Shown in pieces: positions 16,567 to 25,867 of a DNA stretch of 64,000 bases. A program made the translations under genes and the position numbers. Each line of letters begins with the position of its first letter. Positions within the stretch are counted from its first letter, which is position 1. Source of the DNA: Actinomycetota bacterium. Lineage in GTDB: Bacteria > Actinomycetota > Acidimicrobiia > Acidimicrobiales > JAJPHE01. The stretch is taken from assembly GCA_021325435.1 (NCBI GenBank), contig JAJPHE010000126.1:37388-101387 (forward strand). Direction: 5' to 3'. The notes beneath the pieces are model-generated. The model saw only the letters and a program-made list of their open reading frames with translations, was not told where the DNA came from and ran no database searches.

Positions 16567-16941
16567 ATGACCGACACCAAGGGCCTGCCAGTAAGCGACA
16601 TCGTCAGCGACGGCAATTCACAAGCCCCCCGCGGGCCGGAGGGCGCCCCGACCACTTCGGTTGGCGCTCGCCAGCCGAGGGTCACCCGGCTGGGCAACGC
16701 CCATGCCGGCCTCATCGCCGCCGCGGTGGTCCTCGTCCTGTTGCTCGTGTTCATTTTGGAAAACGCCCATTCGGTCAACGTCGGCTTCCTCGGAGCGCAC
16801 CTGCAGCTGCCGCTGTCGGTTGCGCTGCTCTTGGCCGGCGTGGGAGGCGCACTGCTCGTCGGTGCCGTCGGCGCCGGCCGCATTGCGCAGCTGCGCCGGG
16901 CCGTGCACCGCGAAGCGCACCGGTTCGACCAGCCCCGCTGA
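16567..16941 (+). CDS. LapA-domain (DUF1049) membrane protein
   Basis: The 124-residue product has a disordered N-terminal 45 residues and two transmembrane segments, AGLIAAAVVLVLLLVFILEN (about 47-66) and a second at about 80-102. The loop between them contains the sequence NAHSVNVGFLGAHLQLPLS. This is the lipopolysaccharide-assembly-protein-A domain pattern, although in actinobacteria the role is not known. A basic tail follows. An AGGGA lies eight nucleotides before ATG 16567. It is divergent from the winged-helix regulator, with about 130 nt between the starts. Confidence 0.8.
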   Translation: MTDTKGLPVSDIVSDGNSQAPRGPEGAPTTSVGARQPRVTRLGNAHAGLIAAAVVLVLLLVFILENAHSVNVGFLGAHLQLPLSVALLLAGVGGALLVGAVGAGRIAQLRRAVHREAHRFDQPR

Positions 16942-17012
16942 TCGGCAGGCTTTCGACTCCACAGGCGAGCGCCTGCCTGATCCTCGGCGTCCAATTCAGA
17001 GGAGTACCCGTC

Positions 17013-17345
17013 ATGCGAGATCCCTTCACGCCTCCTCCCCGCAACGCACCGGACGCTGCCCACTCGTCGAGCATCCCGGTTCGGTTTCAGGTCCGACCTG
17101 TCGCCTGGGGGGACCGTCTTCGCTACGAGGTGGTAGACAGCCGCACCGGCACGACACTCGTCGTCTGCTCCACCCGCCACGGCGCCGACGGCGACGTCAT
17201 GGTGTTGAACATGGGCGGCCTGGGCGGGCCTCGGGTCCTTGCTGCCGCCCTCCTCCCCCACGACCCCGATCCGCCGGCCTCCGGGGTCGGCCTGGGAGAT
17301 GCGGACGCAATCTGGCCCACCGGGGTCGTGGTGCCGGCCCGGTAG
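17013..17345 (+). CDS. Hypothetical protein
   Basis: The 110-residue product starts MRDPFTPPPRNAPDAAHSSS and contains a beta-rich middle (RFQVRPVAWGDRLRYEVVDS, then TTLVVCSTRHGADGDVMVLN). The end is glycine-, alanine- and proline-rich. AGAGGAG lies about nine nucleotides before ATG 17013, supporting it as a real gene. I do not recognise the family. Confidence 0.55.
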   Translation: MRDPFTPPPRNAPDAAHSSSIPVRFQVRPVAWGDRLRYEVVDSRTGTTLVVCSTRHGADGDVMVLNMGGLGGPRVLAAALLPHDPDPPASGVGLGDADAIWPTGVVVPAR

Positions 17346-17364
17346 CGATGCGGTCTCGTTGGTC

Positions 17365-17598
17365 GTGACAGGCTCGGCGTCCGTGCTCACCGCCTTCGGC
17401 GTCACCGCCCTCACCTTCATGATGGTCATGTACGCCCTGGAGCGCCGGGGCCGACCGTACCTGGCCGGCTTTGCCGCCGGGTGCGCCCTGTCCAGCGCCT
17501 ACGGGTTCCTGGCCGGCACCTGGCCGTTCGGGGTCATCGAGGCCATCTGGAGCGTCGTCGCCCTCAGGCGGTGGGCCACCGCCCGGAGCGTCTCCTAA
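17365..17598 (+). CDS. Small membrane protein
   Basis: The 77-residue product from GTG 17365 has one to two hydrophobic segments: VLTAFGVTALTFMMVMYALE (about 7-26) and GFAAGCALSSAYGFLAGTWP, leading into FGVIEAIWSVVALRRW. The second half looks like a conserved short membrane family seen in actinobacteria, from memory only. TTG at 17359 is an alternative start. No function is assigned. Confidence 0.6.
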   Translation: MTGSASVLTAFGVTALTFMMVMYALERRGRPYLAGFAAGCALSSAYGFLAGTWPFGVIEAIWSVVALRRWATARSVS

Positions 17599-17636
17599 AG
17601 ACCGCTGTCCGGTGGGGCTCACGGTCTCAGTGGTGA

Positions 17637-17664
17637 CCCCCGAGGCGCTGGAGGCCCCCGGGGG
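17637..17664 (+). terminator. Weak hairpin between convergent genes
   Basis: CCCCCG and CGGGGG can pair around a 16-nt loop, and GCCCCCGGGGGC inside is itself palindromic. It lies between the small membrane protein gene and recG and could end transcription from both sides, but no U-tract follows. Confidence 0.3.
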
Positions 17665-17681
17665 CGGGACCATGATCCGTA

Positions 17682-19808
17682 TCAGCTCTTGAAGAGGAAC
17701 TCCGCCTCTTCGTCGTCGATAAGTAGCCGGATCTCGTCCGCCAGGTCCGGGTGTCCGGCCAGGGCCGGGTCGGCGGCGACCAGCTGGGTGGCCACGTCGC
17801 GGGCATCGGACACCAGGTCCTTGTCGCGCCGAAGGGAGGCCAGCTTCAGGTCGTTGCGGCCCTTCTGGCGGGTGCCGAGGATCGTTCCCTCCCCGCGCAG
17901 CTCCAGGTCCACCTCGGCCAGGTAGAAGCCGTCCGTGCTCTGCTCCATGGCCTCCAGCCGGGCCTCAGCCTCCGGCGTCGACCCGGAGCCGAGCAGGAAG
18001 CACCAAGAGACCGCCGCCCCTCGGCCCACCCGGCCTCGCAGCTGGTGGAGCTGGGCTATGCCGAAGCGCTCGGCGTCCTCGATCACCATGACGGTGGCGT
18101 TGGGCACGTCGACACCCACCTCGATGACGGTCGTCGCCACCAGCACCTGCAGCTCCCCCCGCCTGAAGGCGCCCATCACCTCCTCCTTCTCGCGGCCGGG
18201 CATCTGCCCGTGAAGCAGTCCGAGGCGCAGACCGGCGAGCTCGGCCGCCCCCAGCCTCTCGAACTCGTCGGTGGCCGACCGGGCTTGGATCTTCTCCGAT
18301 TCCTCCACGAGCGGGCACACCACGTAGGCCTGGTGGCCGGCCTCCACCTCCTCCCTCACCCGGGTCCAGGCCCCCTGCTCCTCGATGGGCCCGCGCGACC
18401 ACACGGTCTTGACCGGAGTCCGGCCGGGGGGCAGCTCGTCGAGCGTCGTCAGGTCGAGGTCCCCGTACACGGTCATCGCCGCCGTTCGGGGAATCGGCGT
18501 GGCCGTCATCACCAGCACGTCGGGATCCTCGCCCTTGCCCCGCAGCGCCGCCCGCTGCTCGACGCCGAACCGGTGCTGCTCGTCGATGACGACCACGCCG
18601 AGGGAGGAGAACTCCACATGTTCGACCAGCAGGGCGTGGGTGCCGACGAGGATGTCGACGTGGCCGGCGCGCAGAGCGTCGAGGATCTTGACCCGCGCCG
18701 ACGCCGGGGTCCGGTTGGTGAGCAGCTCGATGCGCAACGGCCGTCCGCCCATCAGGGTGCCGGGGTCGGGGATCTCGAGACCGGCTAGGACATCGCGCAC
18801 CGACAGGTGGTGCTGCTCGGCGAGGACCTCGGTGGGCGCCATGAGGGCACCCTGGTGACCACCCTGGACGGCGACGAGGAGGGCGGCGACGGCCACCAGC
18901 GTCTTGCCCGCCCCCACGTCGCCCTGGAGGAGGCGGTGCATGGGGTGGGGCCCGGCCAGGTCAGCACAGATCTCGTCGATTGCCTTGCGCTGGGCGCCGG
19001 TCAGGGCGAACGGCAACCCTGTGACGAAGTGGTCGAGCAACGCTGGCGCACCCTCGGGGGACGGGCCGACGACGTGGCGGATCCCCTTGGACTCGCGCTC
19101 GACGGCCCGCTTGCGCATGACCAGCATGGCCTGGAGCCGGAACAGCTCGTCGAAGGCGAGGCGCCGGCGGGCCGCGTCCTTGGCGTCGATGGAGTCGGGC
19201 AGATGGATCTGGTGCATGGCCCAGGTCCGGTCCTGCAGGTTCAGCCGGTCGCGCCAGCGGTCGGGTAACGGGTCGACCAGCTCGCCGGCGCGGCGCAGGG
19301 CCTCGGCTATCCACACCGACAGGTCGCGGCTCGAGACCTCCGCCTTCTCCGACTGGGGGTAGATCGGGATGATGCGGCCCGTCTGGTCGCCGACCCGGTC
19401 GACCAACGGGTTCGTCATCTGCCGGCGACCCCGGTAGACGTCGACCTTGCCGAAGAAGATCGCCTCGGTGCCGACGGGCAGCTGCTTCACCCTCCACGCC
19501 TGGTTGAAGAAGGTGCACGTGAGGTAGCTGGTTCCGTCGAAAACGGTCAGCTCGGCGATGGACCTTCCGTTGCGTGCCCGGCGGGCGGATGCCTTCCTGA
19601 CCGTCGCCACCACCACCGCCTCCTCGCCGACCCGCAGCTCGCGGATGGAGGCCTGTCTGGTGCGGTCGTGCCAGCGCCGTGGGTAGTGCGTAAGCAGGTC
19701 GAGCACGGACGTGATCTCGAGGGCCCCCAGGGACTCGACGGCCTTGGGCCCGACGCGGTTCAGCTCGCTGACCGGTAGGGCGGCGAGCTTGCGGAGAGGG
19801 GTCGCCAC
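17682..19808 (-). CDS. recG: ATP-dependent DNA helicase RecG
   Basis: RecG remodels stalled replication forks and branched DNA. The 708-residue protein has the N-terminal wedge/OB region with YPRRWHDRTR, then Walker A GDVGAGKTLVAVAALL. The DEAH-like box is DEQHRFGVEQR, motif III is MTATPIPRTAAMTVYGDLDL, and the C-terminal helicase motif is QLRGRVGRG. The frame is open further upstream to 19901, but GTG 19808 is preferred: it lies just after the stop of the upstream gene and gives a usual RecG N-terminus (ATPLRKLAALPVSELNRVGP). A five-nucleotide gap implies coupling with the FakA-like gene. Confidence 0.95.
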   Translation of the reverse strand: MATPLRKLAALPVSELNRVGPKAVESLGALEITSVLDLLTHYPRRWHDRTRQASIRELRVGEEAVVVATVRKASARRARNGRSIAELTVFDGTSYLTCTFFNQAWRVKQLPVGTEAIFFGKVDVYRGRRQMTNPLVDRVGDQTGRIIPIYPQSEKAEVSSRDLSVWIAEALRRAGELVDPLPDRWRDRLNLQDRTWAMHQIHLPDSIDAKDAARRRLAFDELFRLQAMLVMRKRAVERESKGIRHVVGPSPEGAPALLDHFVTGLPFALTGAQRKAIDEICADLAGPHPMHRLLQGDVGAGKTLVAVAALLVAVQGGHQGALMAPTEVLAEQHHLSVRDVLAGLEIPDPGTLMGGRPLRIELLTNRTPASARVKILDALRAGHVDILVGTHALLVEHVEFSSLGVVVIDEQHRFGVEQRAALRGKGEDPDVLVMTATPIPRTAAMTVYGDLDLTTLDELPPGRTPVKTVWSRGPIEEQGAWTRVREEVEAGHQAYVVCPLVEESEKIQARSATDEFERLGAAELAGLRLGLLHGQMPGREKEEVMGAFRRGELQVLVATTVIEVGVDVPNATVMVIEDAERFGIAQLHQLRGRVGRGAAVSWCFLLGSGSTPEAEARLEAMEQSTDGFYLAEVDLELRGEGTILGTRQKGRNDLKLASLRRDKDLVSDARDVATQLVAADPALAGHPDLADEIRLLIDDEEAEFLFKS

Positions 19809-19813
19809 CCGGG

Positions 19814-21466
19814 CTACTCGATGCTGAACAGGTACGGGTAGAGGGGCTGGCCGCCGTGGTGCACCTCGGCTGACACCATCGGGCGGTGCTCGGCGAGCCA
19901 CTCGGTCACCCGGCGGGTGTCGGCGGCGCTCGACCCTTCACCCTCGATCAGGGTCACGATCTCGTGGTCGTCGGTCACCAGCTTGTCGAGCAGCCCGCAG
20001 GCCGCCTCCTCGAGGGTGGTGGCGACAACCTCGACACCGTGGCGCGACAGGCCCATCCAGTCACCCTCGTTGATGCTCCCGGCCGGGCTGTCGGAGGAGC
20101 GGACGGCCCGCGTCACCTCGCCGGAGACGACCCGCGACGCCGCCTCTCGCATGGCTTCGGCATTGGCGTCACCGTCCGCCTCGGGGTCGTAGGCCAACAG
20201 GGCGGCGAATCCTTCGGCCACCCCTGAGGTCGGCACCACCCGCACCCGCTTGTCGGTCAACGAGGCGACCTGCTCGGCCACCGGGACGATGTTCTTGTTG
20301 TTGGGAAGGATGACCACCTGGTCGGCGGGCACCCTCTCGACCGCCTCGAGGATCTGGGCGGTGGAGGGGTTCATCGACTGACCCCCGGCGACCACCCCGT
20401 GAACCCCGAGGGAGCGGAAGATGCGCCGGATACCGCCCCCGGTTCCCACGGCGACGACGGCGGTCGTCTGGGGCGCGGCGGGCCACTCCTCGTCCTCGGC
20501 AGCGGTGCCCGCCTCGCGGACCCACCGCTCCTCCTCCACCTGCTCGAGCAGGTCGGTCACCCGGATGTTTCGGGGCCGGCCGACGTCGAGGGCGGCCTCG
20601 ATGGCGGCCCCGATGTCGTCGGTGTGGATGTGGCAGTTCCACAACCCGTCGCCGCCCACCACCACTATCGAGTCCCCGCAGCCGGCCCACACATCACGGA
20701 AGCCGGGCACCGACTCGTCGGCCGCCTCCAGCAGGTACATGACCTCGTAACGCAGGCCCGATATGTCCTCGCCTTCGCCGGCCGGCGGCTGGAACCGGGC
20801 CAGCTGGGTGCCGCTGGGGGCGGGAGGCTCGGGCAGGGGCCGCCCGGCCGTCACCTTGAGCAGGGCATCCACGAACAGCAGAAGGCCGGCGCCTCCGGCG
20901 TCCACCACCCCGGCCTGCTTGAGAACGGGCAGCATCTCCGGCGTGCGGGCCAGGGCGTCGGCGCCCGCCTGCCGGACCCGGTCAAGCACGTCGACCAGGC
21001 CCACCCCGTCGTCGACGGCCAGGCGGGCGGCGGCACCCATCTCGCGGGCCACGGTCAGGATGGTCCCCTCGACCGGGCGCATGACCGCCTTGTAGGCGGC
21101 CTCGCTGGCCGCGCACAGCCCGGCGGCCAGCTCGTCGGCCCCGGCAGAGTCGAGCCGCGACAGCTGGTCCGACAGGCCCCGGAGCACCTGGGACAGGATC
21201 ACGCCGGAGTTGCCGCGTGCTCCCATCAGGGAGCCGTGGGCGATCGCCTTGCACACCGCCGGCATCTCCGTGGCCGCCCCGTCGATGGCCTGCAGCTCGC
21301 TCACCACCGACTCGAGGGTGAGGGCCATGTTGGTGCCGGTGTCCCCGTCGGGCACGGGATAGACGTTCAGCCGGTTGATGGCGTCCTGGTGGGCGCGCAG
21401 GGCGTCGCGGTAGCTCGTAACGACCGCCACCAGGTCATCGGCGGCCAGCCGTTCGAGCGACTCCAT
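19814..21466 (-). CDS. DAK2/DegV-type kinase protein (FakA/YloV-like)
   Basis: The 550-residue protein has an N-terminal DAK2 nucleotide-binding domain with NVYPVPDGDTGTNMALTLES and GARGNSGVILSQVLRGL. A middle region follows, and a C-terminal segment (about 330-550) with VVAVGTGGGIRRIFRSLG and VVILPNNKNI is typical of YloV/FakA. FakA phosphorylates protein-bound fatty acids. In actinobacteria this gene commonly precedes recG, as here, and a fatty acid role is inferred from the family. ATG 21466 is preferred over the upstream in-frame codon because a TAGCAT hexamer lies eight nucleotides before it. Confidence 0.88.
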   Translation of the reverse strand: MESLERLAADDLVAVVTSYRDALRAHQDAINRLNVYPVPDGDTGTNMALTLESVVSELQAIDGAATEMPAVCKAIAHGSLMGARGNSGVILSQVLRGLSDQLSRLDSAGADELAAGLCAASEAAYKAVMRPVEGTILTVAREMGAAARLAVDDGVGLVDVLDRVRQAGADALARTPEMLPVLKQAGVVDAGGAGLLLFVDALLKVTAGRPLPEPPAPSGTQLARFQPPAGEGEDISGLRYEVMYLLEAADESVPGFRDVWAGCGDSIVVVGGDGLWNCHIHTDDIGAAIEAALDVGRPRNIRVTDLLEQVEEERWVREAGTAAEDEEWPAAPQTTAVVAVGTGGGIRRIFRSLGVHGVVAGGQSMNPSTAQILEAVERVPADQVVILPNNKNIVPVAEQVASLTDKRVRVVPTSGVAEGFAALLAYDPEADGDANAEAMREAASRVVSGEVTRAVRSSDSPAGSINEGDWMGLSRHGVEVVATTLEEAACGLLDKLVTDDHEIVTLIEGEGSSAADTRRVTEWLAEHRPMVSAEVHHGGQPLYPYLFSIE

Positions 21467-21474
21467 GGCCCGGG

Positions 21475-21484
21475 ATGCTAACGT
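21475..21484. promoter_or_regulatory. Overlapping divergent -10 boxes (FakA-like gene and rpmB)
   Basis: ATGCTAACGT holds TAGCAT on the minus strand, eight nucleotides before the FakA-like ATG, and TAACGT on the plus strand, upstream of rpmB. The two hexamers overlap, so polymerase binding for one gene may exclude the other. Confidence 0.4.
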
Positions 21485-21525
21485 CTGGGGGTTCCCCAAA
21501 AGGACCCGTCGGGAGGGTGCGCGTC

Positions 21526-21720
21526 ATGGCAGCGGTTTGCGAGGTGTGCGGCAAGCATCCCTCGTTCGGCATGAGCATCAGCCACTCTCATCGGCGCACC
21601 AAGCGGCGGTGGAACCCGAACATCCAGCGGGTCCGGGCCCTGGTGAACGGATCGCCCCGCCGCCTGCACGTCTGCACTTCCTGCATCCGCGCCGGCCGGG
21701 TCACCAAGGTCGCCCGCTAG
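21526..21720 (+). CDS. rpmB: 50S ribosomal protein L28 (zinc type)
   Basis: L28 belongs to the large ribosomal subunit. The 64-residue reading has MAAVCEVCGKHPSFGMSISH, then SHRRTKRRWNPNIQRVRAL. It carries CEVC and CTSC pairs, so it is the zinc-binding form. GGGAGGG lies about eight nucleotides before ATG 21526. Its TAG stop sits in the CTAG that also contains the thiL stop on the other strand. It is divergent from the FakA-like gene, a usual actinobacterial arrangement. Confidence 0.95.
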   Translation: MAAVCEVCGKHPSFGMSISHSHRRTKRRWNPNIQRVRALVNGSPRRLHVCTSCIRAGRVTKVAR

Positions 21721-22655
21721 GCGGATCCCCGCCAGTGCTCGAACCCTGAGGGGTCCAGCCGGCGACCCTGCAGCTCGACCGAACCCGCCTCCTGGGTGCA
21801 GGCTCCGATCCGTACCGGCGGGGGCAGGCCCCTGTCGGCGAACGCCGAGCCCAACCGGTCGGGGTCGGGGCCGGTGAAGGCGAGCTCGTAGTCCTCGCCC
21901 CCTCCGAGCGCCTCCTCCTCCGTCGCCCCTTCGGCCACCGGCACCCGGTCGAGAGTGATCCCCACCCCGGAGGCCTCCGCCACCCTCGCCAGGTCGAGGG
22001 CGAGGCCGTCGGAGACGTCGATCATGGCTGTGGCCCCGCCGATCCGCGCCGCCTCCCCCTGGTCCAGGAGGGGGCGGGGCCGTCGGTGGGCGGCGACCAA
22101 CCGGTCGGATCGGACGGCGCCGGCGGACCGCAGCGACCGCAGGCCGGCGGCCGAGGCTCCCAGGGGGCCGGTGACGAACACCGTGTCCCCCGCCTCCGCC
22201 CCCGACCGCAGCACGGGTCCCGGTCCGAGAGGCCCGACCTCTCCGGTGACGGCCACCGACACCAGGACGACCGGGGCGGCGGAGAGATCCCCTCCGACGA
22301 CCGGGCAGCCGTAGGCGGCGGCCGCCTCGAGCAGCCCCTCGTACAACCCTTCCAGGTCCAGATGGGCCGGCCCGGCCACCGACACCAGGGCGTGGCCGGG
22401 GCGCCCGCCCATGGCGGCGAGGTCGCTCAGGTTGGCGGCCAGGGCCTTCCACCCCACGTCGGCGGCCGAGCACAGCCCCGGCTCCCAATGGACGCCTTCA
22501 ACCATCATGTCGGCGGCCAGCAGGAGGCGGGCGCCGGCCGGCGGCGGTCCGACCACGGCGGCGTCGTCGCCGATCCAGGCCTCGCCCGCCGGCGGGCGGG
22601 GCAGATGGTCAGCCAGCCAGGCCAGCGCGAACCGCTCACCCCCGCTGGCGCCCAT
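21717..22655 (-). CDS. thiL: Thiamine-monophosphate kinase
   Basis: ThiL makes thiamine pyrophosphate from thiamine monophosphate. The 312-residue protein has WIGDDAAVV near residue 27, [33 protein letters not shown] and [19 protein letters not shown], all ThiL/PurM-superfamily motifs that bind magnesium and ATP. Length is normal. TAGCCT six nucleotides before ATG 22655, with no Shine-Dalgarno, suggests a leaderless message. Its stop overlaps the rpmB stop tail to tail. Confidence 0.95.
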   Translation of the reverse strand: MGASGGERFALAWLADHLPRPPAGEAWIGDDAAVVGPPPAGARLLLAADMMVEGVHWEPGLCSAADVGWKALAANLSDLAAMGGRPGHALVSVAGPAHLDLEGLYEGLLEAAAAYGCPVVGGDLSAAPVVLVSVAVTGEVGPLGPGPVLRSGAEAGDTVFVTGPLGASAAGLRSLRSAGAVRSDRLVAAHRRPRPLLDQGEAARIGGATAMIDVSDGLALDLARVAEASGVGITLDRVPVAEGATEEEALGGGEDYELAFTGPDPDRLGSAFADRGLPPPVRIGACTQEAGSVELQGRRLDPSGFEHWRGSA

Positions 22656-22661
22656 GGGGCC

Positions 22662-22667
22662 AGGCTA
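22662..22667 (-). promoter_or_regulatory. -10 box of leaderless thiL
   Basis: The minus strand reads TAGCCT with six nucleotides to the thiL ATG. Confidence 0.5.
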
Positions 22668-22815
22668 TGGGCCCGGCGGGGGCGGACGGCGGGGGATTGG
22701 AAGGCGCCCTCGGCGGGGAACGCTCCCGCGGCGAATTGGGAGCGGCTGGGGAGGCGGCCCTAGCATCTTCGGATCCGATCGATCCGCGCAACGGCGCGTG
22801 GAGGAGGGCGAGAGA

Positions 22816-24621
22816 GTGTCGTCGGTTCCCCCGACCAACCACAGGAAGCTCATCGAGTGGGTGGAGGAGATCGCCGAGCTCACCCAGCCCGAGCGCGTCG
22901 AGTGGTGTGACGGCTCGGCCGAGGAGTACGACCGGCTGGCCCAGCTCCTGGTCGACCAGGGCACATTCACCCGGCTGTCGGACGCCAAGCGGCCCAACAG
23001 CTACTGGGCCCACTCGGACCCGGCTGACGTGGCCCGGGTCGAGGACCGCACGTTCATCTGCTCTCAGCGTCCCGAGGATGCCGGCCCCACCAACAACTGG
23101 CGTGACCCGGTGGAGATGCGCGAGACGCTGCGGGGGTTGTTCCGAGGCTCGATGCGGGGACGCACCATGTACGTCGTCCCGTTCTCCATGGGACCCCTCG
23201 GCTCGCCGATCGCCCACATCGGCGTGCAGCTAACCGATTCGCCCTACGTGGCGGTGAACATGCGGATCATGACCCGCATGGGCACCGGGGCCCTGGAGGT
23301 TCTGGGCGACGACGGTGTGTTCGTGCCCTGCCTGCACTCGGTGGGCGCCCCCCTCGAGCCCGGCCAGGACGACGTCCCGTGGCCGTGCAACTCGGAGAAC
23401 AAGTACATCGTCCACTTCCCCGACACCCGCGAGATCTGGTCCTACGGGTCCGGCTACGGCGGCAACGCCCTGCTCGGCAAGAAGTGCTTCGCCCTTCGCA
23501 TCGCGTCGGTCATGGCCCGCGACGAGGGGTGGCTGGCGGAGCACATGCTCATCCTCAAGTTGACCTCCCCTGCCGGTGAGACCCGCTACATCACCGGCGC
23601 CTTCCCTTCCGCCTGCGGCAAGACCAACCTGGCCATGCTGGTGCCGACGCTGCCGGGCTGGAAGGTCGAGACGGTCGGCGACGACATCTGCTGGATGAAG
23701 TTCGGCGCCGATGGCCGGCTCTACGCCATCAACCCGGAGGCGGGGTTCTTCGGCGTGGCCCCCGGCACCAGCAACTCGACCAACCCCAACGCCATGCTGA
23801 CCCTCGACGCCAACTGCATCTTCACCAACACCGCCCTCACCGACGACGGCGACGTGTGGTGGGAGGGCATGGACGGCGACGCACCCGCCCACCTCACCGA
23901 CTGGCAGGGCAACGACTGGACGCCCGGCTCGGGCCGGCCGGCCGCCCACCCCAACGCCCGTTTCACCGCCCCGGCCAGCCAGGACCCGGCCATCGCACCG
24001 GAGTGGGAGGACCCCGCCGGGGTGCCGATCTCCGCCATCCTGTTCGGGGGACGGCGTTCGTCGGTGGTGCCCCTCGTGTTCGAGGCGTTCGACTGGCAGC
24101 ACGGCGTGTTCCTCGGCTCGATCATGGCTTCGGAGACCACGGCGGCGGCCGCCGGCGCCGTCGGCAACCTGCGGCGCGACCCGTTCGCCATGCTTCCGTT
24201 CTGCGGCTACAACATGGCCGACTACTTCGCCCACTGGCTAAGGGTCGGGGCCAGCTCCTCCCATCCCGAGCGGCTGCCGAAGGTCTTCTACGTCAACTGG
24301 TTTCGCAAGGACGAGAACGGCCGCTGGCTGTGGCCCGGCTACGGCGAGAACAGCCGGGTTCTCGAGTGGGTGTTCGAGCGGGTCGCCGGACGGGGGGACG
24401 CGGTGGACACTCCCATCGGCCGGGTGCCTGCGCCCGGCGCCCTCGACCTCGACGGTCTCGACGTGACCGCCGAGGACCTGACCGAGCTGTTGAGGGTCGA
24501 CCCCGAGGACTGGCGGGCCGAGGTGCCCCTCATCCAGGAGCACTACAGCCGCTTCGGGGACCGGCTGCCCCAAGAGCTGCGCGACGAGCTCGAGGCCCTG
24601 GCCAAGCGGTTGCAGGGATAG
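22816..24621 (+). CDS. pckG: Phosphoenolpyruvate carboxykinase (GTP)
   Basis: PckG interconverts oxaloacetate and PEP with GTP, linking the TCA cycle with gluconeogenesis. The 601-residue product from GTG 22816 has the GTP-PEPCK P-loop and active-site cysteine in [12 protein letters not shown] (about 263-274, Cys267). It also has YITGAFPSA and [10 protein letters not shown], and the [10 protein letters not shown] region is near the C-terminus. GAGGAGGGCGAG precedes the start. The frame is open further upstream with no coding character. The gene stands alone with about 160 nt of 5' space. Confidence 0.97.
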   Translation: MSSVPPTNHRKLIEWVEEIAELTQPERVEWCDGSAEEYDRLAQLLVDQGTFTRLSDAKRPNSYWAHSDPADVARVEDRTFICSQRPEDAGPTNNWRDPVEMRETLRGLFRGSMRGRTMYVVPFSMGPLGSPIAHIGVQLTDSPYVAVNMRIMTRMGTGALEVLGDDGVFVPCLHSVGAPLEPGQDDVPWPCNSENKYIVHFPDTREIWSYGSGYGGNALLGKKCFALRIASVMARDEGWLAEHMLILKLTSPAGETRYITGAFPSACGKTNLAMLVPTLPGWKVETVGDDICWMKFGADGRLYAINPEAGFFGVAPGTSNSTNPNAMLTLDANCIFTNTALTDDGDVWWEGMDGDAPAHLTDWQGNDWTPGSGRPAAHPNARFTAPASQDPAIAPEWEDPAGVPISAILFGGRRSSVVPLVFEAFDWQHGVFLGSIMASETTAAAAGAVGNLRRDPFAMLPFCGYNMADYFAHWLRVGASSSHPERLPKVFYVNWFRKDENGRWLWPGYGENSRVLEWVFERVAGRGDAVDTPIGRVPAPGALDLDGLDVTAEDLTELLRVDPEDWRAEVPLIQEHYSRFGDRLPQELRDELEALAKRLQG

Positions 24622-24684
24622 CATCGCCGCGCCGGGCCTGACCCCGGTACCGCCAAGCGCCGAGGCGCCGTTCGAGGAGGCTCA

Positions 24685-24921
24685 GTGGCCGTCCACGCCT
24701 ACGTCCTGATCCAGACCGAGGTGGGCAAGGCGGCCCAGGTCGCCTCGCAGGTGTCGGGGATCCCCGGCGTCGTGTCGGCCGAGGACGTGACCGGCCCCTA
24801 CGACGTCATCGTTCGGGCCGAGGCCAACTCGGTGGACGAGCTCGGCAAGATGGTGGTGAGCAAGGTGCAGATGGTGGACGGGATCACCCGCACCCTCACC
24901 TGCCCGGTCGTGAATCTCTGA
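24685..24921 (+). CDS. Stand-alone AsnC/Lrp-type ligand-binding (RAM) domain protein
   Basis: The 78-residue product is a single alpha-beta sandwich of the Lrp/AsnC effector domain. AYVLIQTEVGKAAQVASQVS, IPGVVSAEDVTGPYDVIVRAE and ITRTLTCPVVNL follow the family pattern, including the GPYD turn. It has no DNA-binding domain, so it probably senses small molecules or forms mixed oligomers. GGAGG lies six nucleotides before GTG 24685. It follows pckG at 63 nt on the same strand, and co-transcription is possible. Confidence 0.85.
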   Translation: MAVHAYVLIQTEVGKAAQVASQVSGIPGVVSAEDVTGPYDVIVRAEANSVDELGKMVVSKVQMVDGITRTLTCPVVNL

Positions 24922-24982
24922 TCGGCCGGCGCCGGCAAAACCGGTAGGAACAGCCAGGCGCGCGCCTGTCAGACTGCCCGGC

Positions 24983-25867
24983 GTGCAGCTGGCGGAGCCC
25001 GACCGGGCCGGCTTCGTGGAGGTGAACCGAACCCGGCTGCGGGTGTGGGAGTGGGGTGATCCGGCCGACCCGCCGGTGATCTGCGCCCACGGCGCCCATG
25101 ACCACGGCCGGATGTGGGACGACTTCGCCCCTCGCCTGGCCCGGCTCGGGTACCGGGTGGTGGCTCCCGACCTGCGGGGCCATGGTGACAGCGGCCGGGT
25201 GTCCTCGGGGCACGTCTGGTCCTCGTCGGCGCTCGACCTGGCCCTGCTGGCCCGCCACCTCGGCCCCCCGGTGGGCATGGTCGGCCACTCGTTCGGTGGC
25301 GGCCAGGTCGGCTATGTGGCGGCGGTGTGGCCCGAGCTGGTGCGCTGGGTCGTGAACCTGGACGGACTGGGCCCCCCGGCCGGCGCCTTCGAGGAGGCCG
25401 ACCTGGTCGAGATGGCCACCCGGTCTCTGCAGGCGGCCCACCGGGCGCTGTCGGGCGCCCCCCGGGTCTACCCGACGCTCGATGACATGGCCGAGCGACG
25501 GGCCCAGGTCAACGTGCGGCTGCCCCGACCGTGGCTCGACCACCTGGTGGTTCATGGGGCCTCCCCGGTCGACGGGGGCTACCGGTGGAAGACCGACCCG
25601 ATGTTCGGCGCCGGCATCCCCGACGACTTCTCCCTCGACCACCTGCGGGCCGAGCTCAGCGGCGTGACCTGTCCGGTCCTGGTGCTGACCGGGGCCGAGC
25701 ACGACACGTGGAGCGAGCTGACGCCCGAGCAGGTCGAGGAGCGGCTGGCCTGGATGCCCAACGCCCGCCACCACGTCATCCCGGGCGCCGGCCACTACGT
25801 CCACGTCGAAGCGCCCGAGGCGGTCTTCGCCGAGGTGGCCTCCTTCCTGCGGGAGGTCCGCGGTTGA
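24983..25867 (+). CDS. Alpha/beta hydrolase
   Basis: The 294-residue product has the alpha/beta hydrolase fold: ICAHGAHDHGRMWDDFA for the oxyanion loop, VVAPDLRGHGDSG, nucleophile GHSFGGGQVG, acid residue in LVLTGAEHDTW, and histidine in GAGHYVHVEAPEA. The catalytic triad is complete, but the substrate is unknown. CAGACT lies seven nucleotides before the GTG, similar to other leaderless starts, though its first base deviates. Its stop overlaps the TTG start of the next hydrolase-like gene. Confidence 0.87.
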   Translation: MQLAEPDRAGFVEVNRTRLRVWEWGDPADPPVICAHGAHDHGRMWDDFAPRLARLGYRVVAPDLRGHGDSGRVSSGHVWSSSALDLALLARHLGPPVGMVGHSFGGGQVGYVAAVWPELVRWVVNLDGLGPPAGAFEEADLVEMATRSLQAAHRALSGAPRVYPTLDDMAERRAQVNVRLPRPWLDHLVVHGASPVDGGYRWKTDPMFGAGIPDDFSLDHLRAELSGVTCPVLVLTGAEHDTWSELTPEQVEERLAWMPNARHHVIPGAGHYVHVEAPEAVFAEVASFLREVRG

